Shown here piece by piece: positions 1-10,000 of a DNA stretch of 64,000 nucleotides. Source of the DNA: Peromyscus leucopus. Its lineage: Eukaryota > Chordata > Mammalia > Rodentia > Cricetidae. The stretch is taken from NCBI RefSeq assembly GCF_004664715.2, contig NC_051063.1, positions 145,556,165-145,620,164 on the forward strand. Direction: 5' to 3'. The translations under genes and the position numbers were made by a program. Each line of letters begins with the position of its first letter. Within the stretch, counting starts at the first letter, position 1. The notes beneath the pieces are model-generated. The model searched no databases. It worked only from the letters and a program-made list of their open reading frames with translations, and was not told the origin of the DNA.

Positions 1-13
1 AATTTATGGGGAT

Positions 14-840
14 GTGATTTGTTTCAACAATGGAAAAACCCAGATTAATATTCCTCCAATTTCAGAAACAAACTATAAACTAACATATGCTTCTGAGAGA
101 AATATTCAAAGGTATTATCAAGAACAGTCACCAACCGTTCAGGCTGGACATAAACAAGGCACAGCAGCTGCTGAGCTTTCAAAGGTACCAACATCCCTAC
201 CTTTAAAATGGTCAACTGACAAACCTGTCTGGGTGGAACAGTGGCCTCTGATATCAGAAAGATTCCAGGCCTTAGAACAGCTGGTACAGGAGCAGCTAAA
301 TGCTCAACATATTGAAGAATTGACCAGTCCTCGAAATTCTCCTATATTTGTCATTAAAAAGAAATCTGGAAAATGGAGAATGGTAACAGATCTAGGAGCC
401 ATTAATATAGTGATCCAGACAATGGACTCTTTACAGCTAGAATTCTCTTGCCTTCTTTATTACCTAAAGGATAGTCTATTATAGTGAATGATTTAAAAGA
501 CTGGTTTTTTTTTTTACTATATTTTTACAAGAACAGGATAGAGAAAAATTTGCATTCGCCATGCCTACTTATAATAATTCCCAGCCTGTTAAAAGTTATC
601 AGTGGAAAATTCTTCCACAAGGGAAGTTAAACACCTTTTGTCCATATTTTGTACAATAGCTATTGGGAAATAATTTGTAAACATGTTCTCCAATCTATAA
701 TTTACCATTATATGGATGATATCTTACTAGCTGATTCAGATGCAGATACCTTAGAAAAAATGTTTGAAGAAGTAAAGAAAAATTGCTCTGTTGGGGATTA
801 CAAATTTCCTGAAAAAAATACAGAGAGGAGATTCTATTAA
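14..840 (+). pseudogene. pol: Broken retroviral reverse transcriptase (pol fragment)
   Basis: The open stretch at 14-484 carries the betaretroviral RT entry region: a '[10 protein letters not shown]' block, then 'QLVQEQL', then '[19 protein letters not shown]'. The frame fails near 470-490, and a stretch with stops and a T-run follows. The catalytic YMDD box is readable at 709-720 in a separate frame (649-840). The order and spacing match the fingers and palm of RT, but the polymerase is split over at least two frames and contains stops. This is a degenerate copy, described only as a relic. Its upstream neighbours (gag, protease) lie outside the window. Confidence 0.85.
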
Positions 841-1189
841 TTACCTGTGATATAAGATAGGTTTACAAAAAATTCAACCACAGAAAGTATAAATCAGGAG
901 AGATCAATTATGAACTCAATGATTTTCAAAAATTGCTGGGAGATATTAACTGGCTATGATCCACAGTCAGATTAACTACTCAAGAACTAGGTAATTTATT
1001 TCTAAATTTATAAAATGATAAGGACTTAAACAGTCCAAGAAAATTATGACCTGAGTCTGAGAGAGAATTGGCTTTGGTAGAAAAGAAACTACAGGATGCA
1101 CATGTGGTCCAGAGCTTGATTGTATCCTGGTATTACTGCCCTCTACTCATTCTCCTACAGGAATTCTTATCCAGAGAGAAGATAATATT

Positions 1190-1955
1190 TTAGATGGATA
1201 TTTTTACCTCACAAACAGAGTAAAAATTTAAAGACCTATGTAGAAAAGGTTTCTGAAATGATTCTGGAAGGAAAATTGAGACTTCATCAATTAACAGGAA
1301 TAGATCCAGTAGAAATTGTGGTCCTTTTACTAATGCTGAAATTGCCTTATTATGGGCAGAAAATGAACATCGGCAAAGAACTTGCAATAATTTCTTGTGA
1401 GAGATTCGCAACAAATATCCCCAAAGCAAGAGACTTTAGTTTATAAAAAGAACTAATTGGATCTTTCCTCACACCGTATGGGGAACACCAATTTCTGGAG
1501 CCCCTACATTCTATACTGATACAAATAAATCAGGAAAGACAGGTTATAAGTAAGGAAATTTAAGTAAAGTGGCTCAAAGCCCTTATGATTCTGTTCAAAA
1601 GTCAGAATTATATGCTATTCTCATGGTACCATTAGATTTTCCAGAACCTCTTATAGTTAGTGACTCTTGATATGCAGAAAGTTGTTTTATGTATCAAAAC
1701 TGTTGAATTTATACCAGATGATTCAGAATTAACTTTGTTATTTATTCATTTACAAGAAATAATCAGAAATAGAAATCATCCCTTGTGTATAACACACATC
1801 AGATCCCATATGGGTCTACCAGGCCCTTTAGCACAAAGTAATGATGGAATTGATACGCTATTGGTAGGAAATGTGCTAGAAGCCTCAGAATTTCATAAGA
1901 AACACCATATTAACAGTAAAGGTTTGAAGAAAGAGTTTTCTATCACTTGGTAACA
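1190..1955 (+). pseudogene. pol: Degenerate RNase H to integrase amino-terminal region (pol fragment)
   Basis: Short open pieces at 1258-1446 and 1660-1953 continue pol in the expected order. The second contains an 'ITHIRSHMGLPGPLAQ' block, typical of the RNase H/integrase boundary of class II retroviruses, then the histidine pair (H-x3-H) of the integrase zinc domain. The matching CxxC pair lies just after an in-frame stop, at about 1978-1992. The spacer and frame changes show old decay. Confidence 0.75.
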
Positions 1956-2264
1956 AGCCAAGGAAACTATAAAGAAATGTCCTACTTGTTCTTTGTATAA
2001 CCAAACTCCATTACCTCCTGGAAGTAACCCAAAAGGTACCCAACAAAATGAAATGTGGCAAATGGATGTGTTTCATTCGTACAGTTTGGGAAGTTAAAGT
2101 ATGCACACTATACCAGATATATATATCTAATTGCACTTTAAAAGATATGCAAATGGACTAGACATTGTGAATGCAATTCTTACCTGACAATTGTTCTTAT
2201 TGTATATAGTTTTACTGTGTTAGAATTAAAACCTTCCCTTTTTATTTAGACAAAAAGGGAGAAA
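1956..2264 (+). pseudogene. Truncated integrase start joined to non-coding 3' tail and polypurine tract
   Basis: After the CxxC of the zinc domain the frame reaches a 'WQMDVF' block, which resembles the start of the integrase catalytic core, and then stops. The remainder of integrase and all of env are missing. From about 2160 the sequence matches the non-coding tail of the 14364-18267 element ('attgttcttattgtatatagttttactgtgtt' here against 17735-17765 there). It ends in 'gacaaaaagggagaaa', the polypurine tract, immediately before the LTR. Confidence 0.7.
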
Positions 2265-2585
2265 TGCTGTGGGAAATTTTTATAGCACTCTGACACTCCT
2301 GAGACTGCCAATAAAGTTTACCTTGAATCAGAGAGCAGAGCTAGCTGCTAGCTGACCAGAATTAGACATAGAGGTTTTGGAGGCCCAGGACATACAGAGA
2401 GACACAGGAAAGCAGTAGGAAGGGGCTTAGAAAGATTTGTGGCCACTTTTGGATTGAGGAAGGAGAGAGAGAGAGAGGAGGTCACTGGTAGCATCTTCGC
2501 TGCTTCTCTGATCAATCAGGTTTTTACCCCAATATCTGACTCCCAAGTTTCACTTAATAACAGAACAATATAAGTAATCACTGCA
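2265..2585 (+). mobile_element. 3' LTR of the pol-containing ERV
   Basis: It begins TGCTGTGGGAAA directly after the polypurine tract. It contains a 'ccaataaag' polyadenylation-type signal near 2310 and a 'ctctgatcaatcagg...accccaatatctgac' block that recurs in the LTR at 24185-24679. The right end (about ...aatcactgca) is set by that comparison and could be off by 10-20 bp. There are no open frames. Confidence 0.65.
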
Positions 2586-2789
2586 GCAGATTGAAGGAGA
2601 CTGAAGAAATACTGCATCTATACTCATTGTATATCTGAGTATATCTCATATCTATTTATAGATCTGGGTTTTTTTTCTGGGGGGGTTGTTTTTTACAAAT
2701 TATGTGACACTTTTACATAAGTATTAGTTTCCTAATTTTAATCACTGTGCTGTGGTTATATGGAAGAATATTCTTATTCTTTTCCTCTC

Positions 2790-3200
2790 TCTTTTTTTTT
2801 TATTTAAGAAAAAATTTTATTCATTTTATATACCAACCACAGATCTCCCTCTCATCCCTTCTCCCACTCCCCCCAGCCTTAATCTCCACCTCCATCCCCT
2901 TCTCCAAAAGGGAAAAGTCTCCCATGGGGAGTCAGTAAAGTCTCATATATTCAGTTGTGGCAGGACTAAGACCCTTCCCCCTCCATCAAGGCTGAGCAAG
3001 GTGTCCCACCATAGGTAATGGGCTCCAGAAAGCTAGTTCATGCACCAGGAATAGATCCTGATCCCACTGCAGGGCCCCCCCAAACAGACCAAGCTACACA
3101 ACTGTCTCTCATAAGCTGCTCTAGAACTTGTCACGATGACCATCTTTCTGACATCTCAATCCAAACATATAAATTCCTCTAAGCCTGTGATCTTCCCCTA
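2790..3200 (-). mobile_element. LINE-1 fragment (3' region), antisense
   Basis: The pyrimidine-rich text 'ctccctctcatcccttctcccactccccccag' and the following 'aaggctgagcaaggtgtcccaccataggtaatgggctcc' are typical of rodent L1 3' regions read from the opposite strand. A second related piece lies at 4905-5645. I judge this by recognition only. Confidence 0.6.
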
Positions 3201-3454
3201 TGTGCATCTGGCACTTTTACAACACTAGGAAGACATTAGACATACAATAGATATTTGTGCAATAAATGAATGGCCAGACAGGGCCTGGCATATGAGAATG
3301 AGTGAGTGACTGGGTAACCTTTGTGAGGGGGGGATGGGAAGGAAGATGCAGGGAACAAGAAAGGAAAGAGCAGCAGAACGGGCTCCAGGGAAGCAGAAAT
3401 TTCGTGCAATCTGGGCTGTGATCCACTGTAGGTCTGGCACGTACTAAAAATCAA

Positions 3455-3845
3455 TACATTCTTGAACTTTCTATTACTGTGATCAAAATACCCCATGGAA
3501 ACAACTAATGAGGAGTTTGCTTTAGCCCAGGGGTTCTGAGGGCTCAGTCCATCATGACAAGGAGAGCGTGGGAGCAGGGGTGGCCACATCACAGCAGTCA
3601 GGAAGCAAAGGGAAATGCTGGCCCTCAGCACGCTTCTTCCTTTCTCTTCTTCCATTTCCCTAGAGCCTAAGCCCATGGGGATGCACCATAGGTACACACA
3701 GTCAGCAAGAGCCTTTAGCTTCTGGTTGCTCCTTTCCGGAAACACCTTCACAGACATGCCACCACCACCCACCCGCCCCCATCCCACTCTCCTAATGATT
3801 CGGAATCCAGTCATGCAGACAATGAAGGCCAATCATTATAGCCAG
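3455..3845 (+). repeat. Mid-repetitive rodent repeat (family not named)
   Basis: The opening 'gaactttctattactgtgatcaaaatacc' and later 'ccagtcatgcagacaatgaaggccaatc' resemble the dispersed repeats at 7093, 11033, 43065 and 54158, which start 'tttctattgctgtgat'. This copy is diverged. Confidence 0.45.
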
Positions 3846-4047
3846 TAAACGTTGGCTATTGGCATGCCAACCACAGAGCTAGGAGTGGGAGAGCCCACAC
3901 TCACGACGGAAGGCAGGCTCTCTCTTAAGGGCTCTCTTGAATCTCACAGGCCTGAGGTTAGAAACGTAGTCCCATCTACCTTGCTTCTCAGGCTGTGATG
4001 CGGGCTCCACTCGTGGGGAGCAGGTGTGTGACCTCAAGGTTCCTTAC

Positions 4048-4227
4048 CTCATGGCTGTTGGAGTAGGACTTTGCTCTCTCTTCGCACAGGTGGAGTTTCT
4101 CTCGAGGGGGCTGGAACAGTGCTGTCTGAGGCAGCTTGTTGGGGGTCCTCTTTTTAGAAGTGACGCTGACAGCAGCAACGACTTCGTCAAGGTGGCTGGA
4201 CATGGGGACTTCCTGTGATTCCTGCAT
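4048..4227 (-). CDS. Ttc23: Ttc23 first coding exon (residues 1-60)
   Basis: Read on the minus strand, ATG at 4227-4225 opens 60 codons beginning MQESQEVPMSSHLDEVVAAV and ending KSYSNSHE. The exon then stops at a consensus donor (gag|gtaagg; GT at 4047-4046) in phase 0. I recognise this as the amino terminus of TTC23, a tetratricopeptide-repeat protein of about 440 residues linked to primary cilia. The TPR helices themselves are encoded by later exons beyond position 1. The segment 'ALFQPPREKLHLCEERAKSYSNSHE' is the conserved part I used for identification. The ATG has A at -3. The exon probably starts at 4247, after a pyrimidine-rich acceptor ending 'gattag', leaving 20 nt of 5'UTR. Two upstream ATGs in that leader (4241 and 4235) open an out-of-frame ORF that spans the exon. 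The gene is divergent from Lrrc28, as in other mammals. Confidence 0.9.
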
Positions 4228-4290
4228 GTTCTCATACACATTGTCCTCTAATCGTCAGGTGAAAAAGAAAGGCATTAAGCGATCGTTTTC
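4228..4290 (-). promoter_or_regulatory. Ttc23: 5'UTR end and splice acceptor of the Ttc23 coding exon
   Basis: On the minus strand 'cctttctttttcacctgacgattag' precedes 'aggacaatg', giving a pyrimidine tract and AG at 4249-4248. The retained leader would be 4247-4228. The exact acceptor is inferred from consensus, not from a transcript. Confidence 0.5.
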
Positions 4291-4329
4291 AGAGCCACTT
4301 TTAAAAATTCACACTTTTTTTCTCTAGAA

Positions 4330-4743
4330 CTCCAGGTTAACAGCTAGGAAAATGCCAACATTATGCCTATCACTTCTTTAAAATGAAAAACCTTCCATCT
4401 CAAAAGGGCATGGTGGCTGGTGTTGAGTTCTTTTTAAAGTTTCAGGCTTATTTCCGCTAAACAAAACACAGATATCCCAACAGAAATGACGTTGAGTCCA
4501 AACAATTCACAAGGATGCTGTATGAAATGAGTACATATTGAATCAACTGAACTCCAACTGACCCTGAGGCAGAAAGCAAATGATTGTGGTTAATCTTTCA
4601 ATATGGATAAGATGGAGTAATTTATCTTATTGCCTAAAATAATCACAACAACAAAACAAAACAAAACAAAACAAAACAAAAACAACAAAACCCTAGACAG
4701 ACAAAAAAGTTACAAAACAAAAAGATTTAAAAGACAGGACCCT
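4330..4743. repeat. Ttc23 intron, no gene; (AAAAC)n at 4648-4692
   Basis: There are no coding or repeat signatures except an A-rich run of six AAAAC-type units, probably an old retroposon tail. Confidence 0.5.
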
Positions 4744-4896
4744 GGCCAGGCACATGCCTTTAATTTCAGCACTTGGGAGACAGAGGCAAGTGGATCTCTG
4801 TGAGTTCAAGGCCAGGCTGGTCTATAGAGCAAGATCCAGGACAGGCACCAAAGCTACACAGAGAAACCCTGTCTTGAAAACAAAAACAAAAACAAG
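4744..4896 (+). mobile_element. B1 SINE
   Basis: B1 body from 'ccaggcacatgcctttaat' to 'gaaaccctgtcttgaaaac' with an A-rich tail. The flanking sequence 'aagacaggacc(c)tgg' is repeated at 4731 and 4894, a target-site duplication. Confidence 0.85.
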
Positions 4897-4904
4897 ACAG
4901 GACC

Positions 4905-5645
4905 TGGCAATAGACAGTGATTTTTCCCTGCTATCCTCCCAGTCCCTCCCCATCTCCCCTCTGCCCTGCACCCCATCCACTCCTCCTCCATTTCTATTCA
5001 GAAAAGGGCAGGCCTCCCGTGCATATGCATAAAACACAGCACATCAAGTTGCAGTAAGACTAAGCGCCTCCCCATGTATTAAGGCTGGGCAAGGTGACCC
5101 AGTATGAGGAGTAGGGTCCCAAAAGCCAGCAAAGGAGTCAGAGACAGCCCCTGCTCCTCAAACTATACAACTCTCACACACACGCAGCAGGCCTAGGTCG
5201 GTCCCACACAGGCTCCCTGGTTGTCAGTTCAGTCTCTGTGAGCCCCTATGAACCCAGGCTGATTCTGTGGGGTTTCTTGTGATGTCCTTGACCCCTCTGG
5301 CTCCTACAATCCTTCATCCCTTTCTTCAGCAGGATTCTCTGAGCTCGGCCTAATGTTGACTGTGGGTCTCTGCATCTATTTCCATCAGTTGCTGAATGAA
5401 GCCTCTCTGATGTCAACTGGGCTAGGTACCAATCTATGAGTATAGTGGACTATCATTAGGCATCATTACATTGACATTTATTTTTCTCCAGTCCTGTTTG
5501 GTTCTATCCCAGGTCTCTGGGCCATCCAGCCTCTGGGTCCTGGGCCATCCAGCCTCTGGATCCTGGCCTTCTAGGCAGTGTTAGGGGTATGCATGGGTCT
5601 CAGGCTGGACCAGTCATTGGTTGGCCACTCCCACAATCTCTGAAG
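4905..5645 (-). mobile_element. LINE-1 fragment, antisense
   Basis: The run includes 'ggctctgagcccctatgaacccaggctgattctg'-type text, 'gcatctatttccatcagttgctgaatgaagcctctctgatg' and 'cctgtttggttctatcccaggtctctgggccatccag', which I recognise as rodent L1 read backwards. A short internal duplication (ggccatccagcctctgg) lies at 5520-5560. Confidence 0.65.
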
Positions 5646-5683
5646 ACACTGATTCTTGAGAGATGAAAAAAGTCAATGAGTCA

Positions 5684-5819
5684 GTTGGTGGTGGCGCACT
5701 CCTTTAATCCCAGCACTCTGGAGGCAGAGCCAGGCAGATCTCTGTAAGTTTGAGGCCAGCCTGGTCTACAGAGTGAGTTCCAGGACAGCCAGGGCTATAC
5801 AGAGAAGCCTTGTCTCAAA
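5684..5819 (+). mobile_element. B1 SINE
   Basis: Complete B1 consensus head ('gtggtggcgcactcctttaatcccagcactct') through 'agccttgtctcaaaa'. Its tail runs into a long purine microsatellite. Confidence 0.85.
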
Positions 5820-5985
5820 AGGAAGAAAGAAAAGAAAAAGAAAAAAAGAAAGAAAAGGAGGAAAGGAAGAAATAAAGGAAGGAAGAATGAAAGAAAAAGA
5901 AAGAAAGGAAGGAAGGAAGGAAGGAAGAAAGGAAGAAAGAAAGGAAGAAAGAAAGGAAGGAAGGAAGGAAGGAAGGAAGAAAAAA
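5820..5985 (+). repeat. (GGAA)n/(GAAA)n microsatellite in a B1 tail
   Basis: About 165 bp of pure purine on the plus strand, mostly GGAA, GAAA and AAGAA units. It has grown from the poly-A tail of the preceding B1. Confidence 0.95.
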
Positions 5986-5989
5986 GTAA

Positions 5990-6960
5990 ACAAACCAAGA
6001 CCTCAATTGCCTCAGTTTATTATTTGAGTGTTTCTAGGACACAGGGCAAGGGAGAAGGACCCAAGAAGTTACTAGTGGACCCTGAGAAGGAAGAGAACTG
6101 AGAGCTTGGGAGACGAATGTGGCTAGAGGTAACAGGCTAGTTTACTGAGAAGGAGAATGCCGCACAGGAAGAGGGCCTGAGATTAACTGAGGAGTCCCCT
6201 CAGATACGGGGAAAGATGTTAATCAGTGTGTAAGAAAGAACCTTCTGTAACTTTAAAAGGAATGTGCCTAGTACCCATTCAGGATGGCACTGTCTATTCC
6301 TAGAAGTTAAACAAGAAAATGACGTATTGGGTAAAGTACTCAGCAAGGTGTTTTTTCCTCAGTCGTAGAGAATAATTAACCCCAGACCCAACATTGCTTA
6401 GAGTTACCTGATGAAGGAGAGATTCGGGAAATAAAGGCTCATGATGAGAACATTTAACTCAAACCAACACCCAATTAATGTGGATGTTGAATCAACAGAA
6501 AAAGACATCACAACATTTATTGTGGTTGCATTCCATGAAACACAATTCCATGGAGAAAAACTTCTTCAAAAGACTCAAATTGAACTTAGAAAAACACATT
6601 CTAGGTAGGATCTACGTGGGTGACAGGTTAAGCACTGCAGAGGGGAAGAGCGACTTGCAGACACAGCAACAGAAACTAGGGAAAGGAAACTCAGTGACTG
6701 AGCTGCGAGGCGACAGCAAAGGGCACCATATGCAGATAATTTAGGTCTCTAAAGGCAAGCAGACGGGAGGCCCGTGTGAACAATTCATGGCCAGACTTTT
6801 TCCAAACTGAGAAAAGTACAAACCCAGAGATCCTGGAGTCTAAAGAGCAGTAAACACAGAAACACAAAGAAAATGCATAGAGGCCCATCATAACCCAAAA
6901 CTGTGAAAAAGGAAACCATTAGTAGTCAGGAGAAAAGAAACACTATGTACTCAAAATAAG
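5990..6960. other. Ttc23 intron without recognised gene; possible coding relic at 6440-6605
   Basis: No SINE or LTR is seen. On the plus strand, codons from about 6470 to 6605 read as a fairly protein-like stretch (INVDVESTEKDITTF, then VVAFHETQFHG). I cannot match it to a family, and it ends at a stop at 6606. It could be chance or an old processed copy. Confidence 0.3.
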
Positions 6961-6965
6961 ACAAG

Positions 6966-7088
6966 TTGGGTGTGGTCGTTCACACCTGTAAACCCAGCCC
7001 TTGAGAGGTGGAGGCTGGAGGATCAGGAGTTCAAGGTCAGCCTCAGCTACAAAGTGAGTTCAAGACTACCCTCTGCTACATGAGATCC
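6966..7088 (+). mobile_element. Diverged B1-like SINE
   Basis: 'gttgggtgtggtcgttcacacctgtaaacccagccc...gaggctggaggatcaggagttcaaggtcagcctcagctac' has the B1/7SL layout, but with early-family or proto-B1-like changes. Confidence 0.65.
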
Positions 7089-7092
7089 TGAA

Positions 7093-7500
7093 TTAGTTTG
7101 CTTCTCTGTTGTTATGATGAACACCATGAGGTTTTATCAAAAGCAACTTGGGAAGGAAAGGGTTCATTTGGCTCACACTTCAACATCACAGCCCATCACT
7201 AGGGCAAGTCTTGGCAGGAACTCAAGCAGGAATCCGGAGACAGAATGGGAACAGAGACCATGGAGGGGTGCTGCTGACTGGCTTGCTCTCCATCACTTGC
7301 TTGGCCTGCTTTCTTATACAGCTCAGGACCACGGTTCCCAGGAGTAGCACCGCCCACAGTCATTTGGGCTCTCCCACATCAATCATTAAGAAAATGCCCA
7401 TAGACTTGATGTGATAGGCCAATGTGAGGGAGGAATCCTCTCAACTGATGTTCCCTCTTCCCAGGTGACCCCAGTGTGTGTCAAGTTGACAACAATAACA
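7093..7500 (+). repeat. Mid-repetitive rodent repeat, about 400 bp, copy A
   Basis: Starts 'gaattagtttgcttctctgttgttatgatg' and ends 'gtgtgtcaagttgacaacaataac'. Its layout is shared with 11033-11402 and 54158-54548: 'aaagggtt(c/t)att' early, 'ggcaggaactcaagcagg' in the middle, 'gtgtcaagttgac' at the end. The open frames inside it are not genes. Confidence 0.75.
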
Positions 7501-7821
7501 AGAAAACCAGTCAGCATGGCTCAATTAGTAAATGGCAAAGCAAACCCTGGTATAGCTGTACAGAAAAAACAACAACAACAACAACACTACTCAACAATGA
7601 AATAGGACTGACTGCTGTGCCAGTGAATCTCAACAGAGCTCTGCCGAGGTGGGGGGGGGGCAGAATGCACACTGTGTGACTCTATTCCTACACAGCTTAA
7701 GGAAGTCTAACCCAATGGCTGGTGATCTGAAGCAGTTCAGTGGTGCCTCACAGTGGACCGCAGAGAGTGGTTGGTGTTGGTGAGAAGAGGCAAGGAGAAG
7801 GCGGGTAGGGAAAGATGGGGA

Positions 7822-7899
7822 GTGCGCGCGTGTGCGTGTGCGTGTGCGTGTGCGTGTGTGTGTGTGCGCGCGCGCGCGCGCGCGCGCGCGCGCACGTGT
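7822..7899. repeat. Alternating purine-pyrimidine tract, (GT)n then (GC)n
   Basis: About 78 bp of unbroken purine/pyrimidine alternation: cgcgcg, then four tgtgcg units, then (tg)n, then about 30 bp of (cg)n. Long CG alternation is unusual in methylated mammalian DNA. Confidence 0.95.
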
Positions 7900-8675
7900 A
7901 GTGGAATGATTACAAGGGAGCATGAGGAGCGTTTGCTCTGACGGTCATGTCCACATTATAGGATTATGATGGTCGTTTATGGGCGTACACCTGTCAAAAT
8001 TGATCAAACTTACACTTTTGTGCCAGTTAATAAAGGTGCTAAAAAACCACACATACAAACCAGCCTTTCTCTGCTGGGATTTGTCAATCTTGATTCTGTC
8101 ATTTGCTTCAGCAGCACGTTGAGTTTCATCCTGCCATCATTCATTTAGTGATCAACTCAACATTTATTGGGCTCTGCTATCAGCAACGTAACCTCCTAGT
8201 GTACAAGGTGGCAAATGGGAGCCCAGGAAAGTAAAATCCAGCAGGTAAAAAGACTGCAGAAGCCTGGTGGCTAGTCAGACTTCAGAAATGGGAGCCACTT
8301 CGGCAGGGGCATTCAGCTGGTTTGCAAAGACTTTGGAGGCCAGAGAAGAGAAAGCACCCAAGCAAGGCGACTGACTATCCAGTAACCTTTGGAATTGGGA
8401 ACACGAGATGAATGCATGGCCAGCTGCTGGCAGGGTGTGTGGTGTGCGGTGAGCGTGGCACACCACAGCCACAGATGTTACTGTGCCTTCCCCCAGGAGG
8501 GCTACTGACAGATGTGACGAAGAGTCGGCAAACAGAAATACAGGTTCCGCAAAAGGAGGGCCCTACAATCCAATAAATGGGTAGACCGGGACAAGCATTT
8601 TACTTAAGTTCTTTCTAAGCCTCGGATGTGGCATAACGCCCAAGACTTTCTCACAGACAGTACTTTCCCAGCACC
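7900..8675. other. Ttc23 intron, nothing recognised
   Basis: Mixed-composition sequence with no SINE, LTR or exon-like signal that I can support. Confidence 0.5.
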
Positions 8676-8845
8676 TTTTTTTTTTTTTTTTTTTTGGTTT
8701 TTTTCGAGATAGGGTTTCTCTGTGTAGCTTTGTGCCTTTCCTGAATCTCACTCTGTAGACCAGGCTGGCCTTGAACTCACAAAGATCCGCCTGCCTCTGC
8801 CTCCTGAGTGCTGGGATTTAAGGTGTGCACCACCACTGCCCAGCC
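8676..8845 (-). mobile_element. B1 SINE
   Basis: Poly-T (tail on the opposite strand), then 'cgagatagggtttctctgtgtagctttgtgcctttcctg' and ending 'caccaccactgcccagcc', a full-length minus-strand B1. Confidence 0.9.
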
Positions 8846-9269
8846 TTTCCCACACTTTTGACCATGAGAGGCTCCCCACCTCCCCCATAGCATAAAGCTT
8901 ATGGAACCAGCACTTTGCAAATACTGCCTGAGGTACCCCTATGACCCCCATCTTATAGGAGCAAAGTGGGGGGCTGTTTCAGGCTAAAAAGGCACTGATT
9001 TTGAGCTAAAAGTGTGACCGACTTTATTAGGCAGAACTAGTGAGCCATAGGTTTTTAGCAGGGAAGGGGGATGAAGGTGTTCCTGAGGCTATTAATCTCT
9101 AATTCACAGACAACGTCACCAAGCTCTGAGAGATAGAGTGGCCACTAACTTTCAAGCTTTAGCCATTCTGGTGCCATCCTGATGACTTTTATATCTCAGT
9201 ATTCAGTCCATATTCACATTGGTTAACTTTTTCTTTAAATCTGTATGCTTCAAAAGAAAAACCAAAATG
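8846..9269. other. Ttc23 intron, nothing recognised
   Basis: No repeat or exon signature found. Confidence 0.45.
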
Positions 9270-9425
9270 CTGCTGGGTGTGGTGGCGCATGCCTTTAATC
9301 CCAGCACTCTCGAGGCAGAGGCAGATGGATCCCTGTGAATTCAAGGCCAGCCTGGTCTGCAGCTGGAGCTGTTACACAGAGAAGCCCTGCCTTGAAAACC
9401 AGAAACAAACAAACAAACAAACAAG
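9270..9425 (+). mobile_element. B1 SINE with (AAAC)n tail
   Basis: 'ctgggtgtggtggcgcatgcctttaatcccagcactc' head, 'gttacacagagaagccctgccttg' end, and a tail of four AAAC units. Confidence 0.85.
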
Positions 9426-9675
9426 CCCCAATGCCTACTTCAGATTCATTCTTACAACAACGAATGGTGGTAGTTTCAGTGTGCCAGCTACATTCCCACA
9501 ACACACATCAAAATACAAATAGTATTATTTTAAAAGGGTGCCAGAGTCCCACCTAAGAACACAAGTCTAATTACTGCATGCATTTGGAAGTTCTAACTTC
9601 TAAATTGGAGCCTAATTATCTTTAGTTTATACTCAGAGTGGCATTTTCCTAAAAACTGACTTATTGACTGACTTA

Positions 9676-10000
9676 GGGCCCGGGAGACGGCTCAGCTGGC
9701 CAGCCTTGCAAACATGAGGACTTCAGTTTGATTCCCAGAAATCAGGTTTTTAGGAAAAAAATCTAGGTTTGGCAGTGTGTGTTTGTAATCCCATTGTGTG
9801 GGAGGCAGAGATGGGTGGATCCCCGGGACTCAGGGACAGCTAGCCTAGCCTAAACATCGAATCTCAGATCCCAGTGAGAGATCTCATCTCAAAAAAAAAT
9901 CAAGGTGGGTGGATCCTGAGGAATTACACCTACAGTGTCTGACCTCCATACAGATGTACACACACGCACAAGTGCACAAACAATAAAAATAAAATAAATT
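9676..10000 (+). mobile_element. tRNA-derived SINE (B2/B4 type) with internal B1-like part
   Basis: Begins 'gggcccgggagacggctcagctggccagcc', the B2/B3-like Pol III head. It continues with 'tttggcagtgtgtgtttgtaatcccattgtgtgggaggcagag', a B1-like block, and ends with an AATAAA-rich tail ('aacaataaaaataaaataaat'). Confidence 0.65.

Larger units (their letters stand above)
1..2264 (+). mobile_element. Endogenous retrovirus relic, pol region to polypurine tract (class II/ERVK-like, MYSERV-type)
   Basis: This is the 3' part of a betaretrovirus-like provirus that enters from the left edge. Reading rightwards, the fragments look like the protease/reverse transcriptase junction, reverse transcriptase with a YMDD motif, RNase H, and the amino-terminal zinc-binding part of integrase. 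No envelope-like frame is seen. The sequence then passes abruptly into a non-coding tail and a purine-rich tract (about 2250-2264) directly before the LTR. The reading frame is broken many times by stops and frameshifts, so nothing here should be functional. It sits in a Ttc23 intron in antisense orientation. The class assignment rests on the RT and integrase motifs; the family name is inferred from the tail it shares with the provirus at 14364-18267. Confidence 0.85.

Noticed and set aside
3236..3832. 198-codon minus-strand open frame
   Set aside because: Overlaps a dispersed repeat and simple C/T-rich text; no protein family and no splice context.
5766..6027. Lys/Glu or Phe/Leu/Ser-rich frames
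   Set aside because: Translations of the (GGAA)n tract in a B1 tail.
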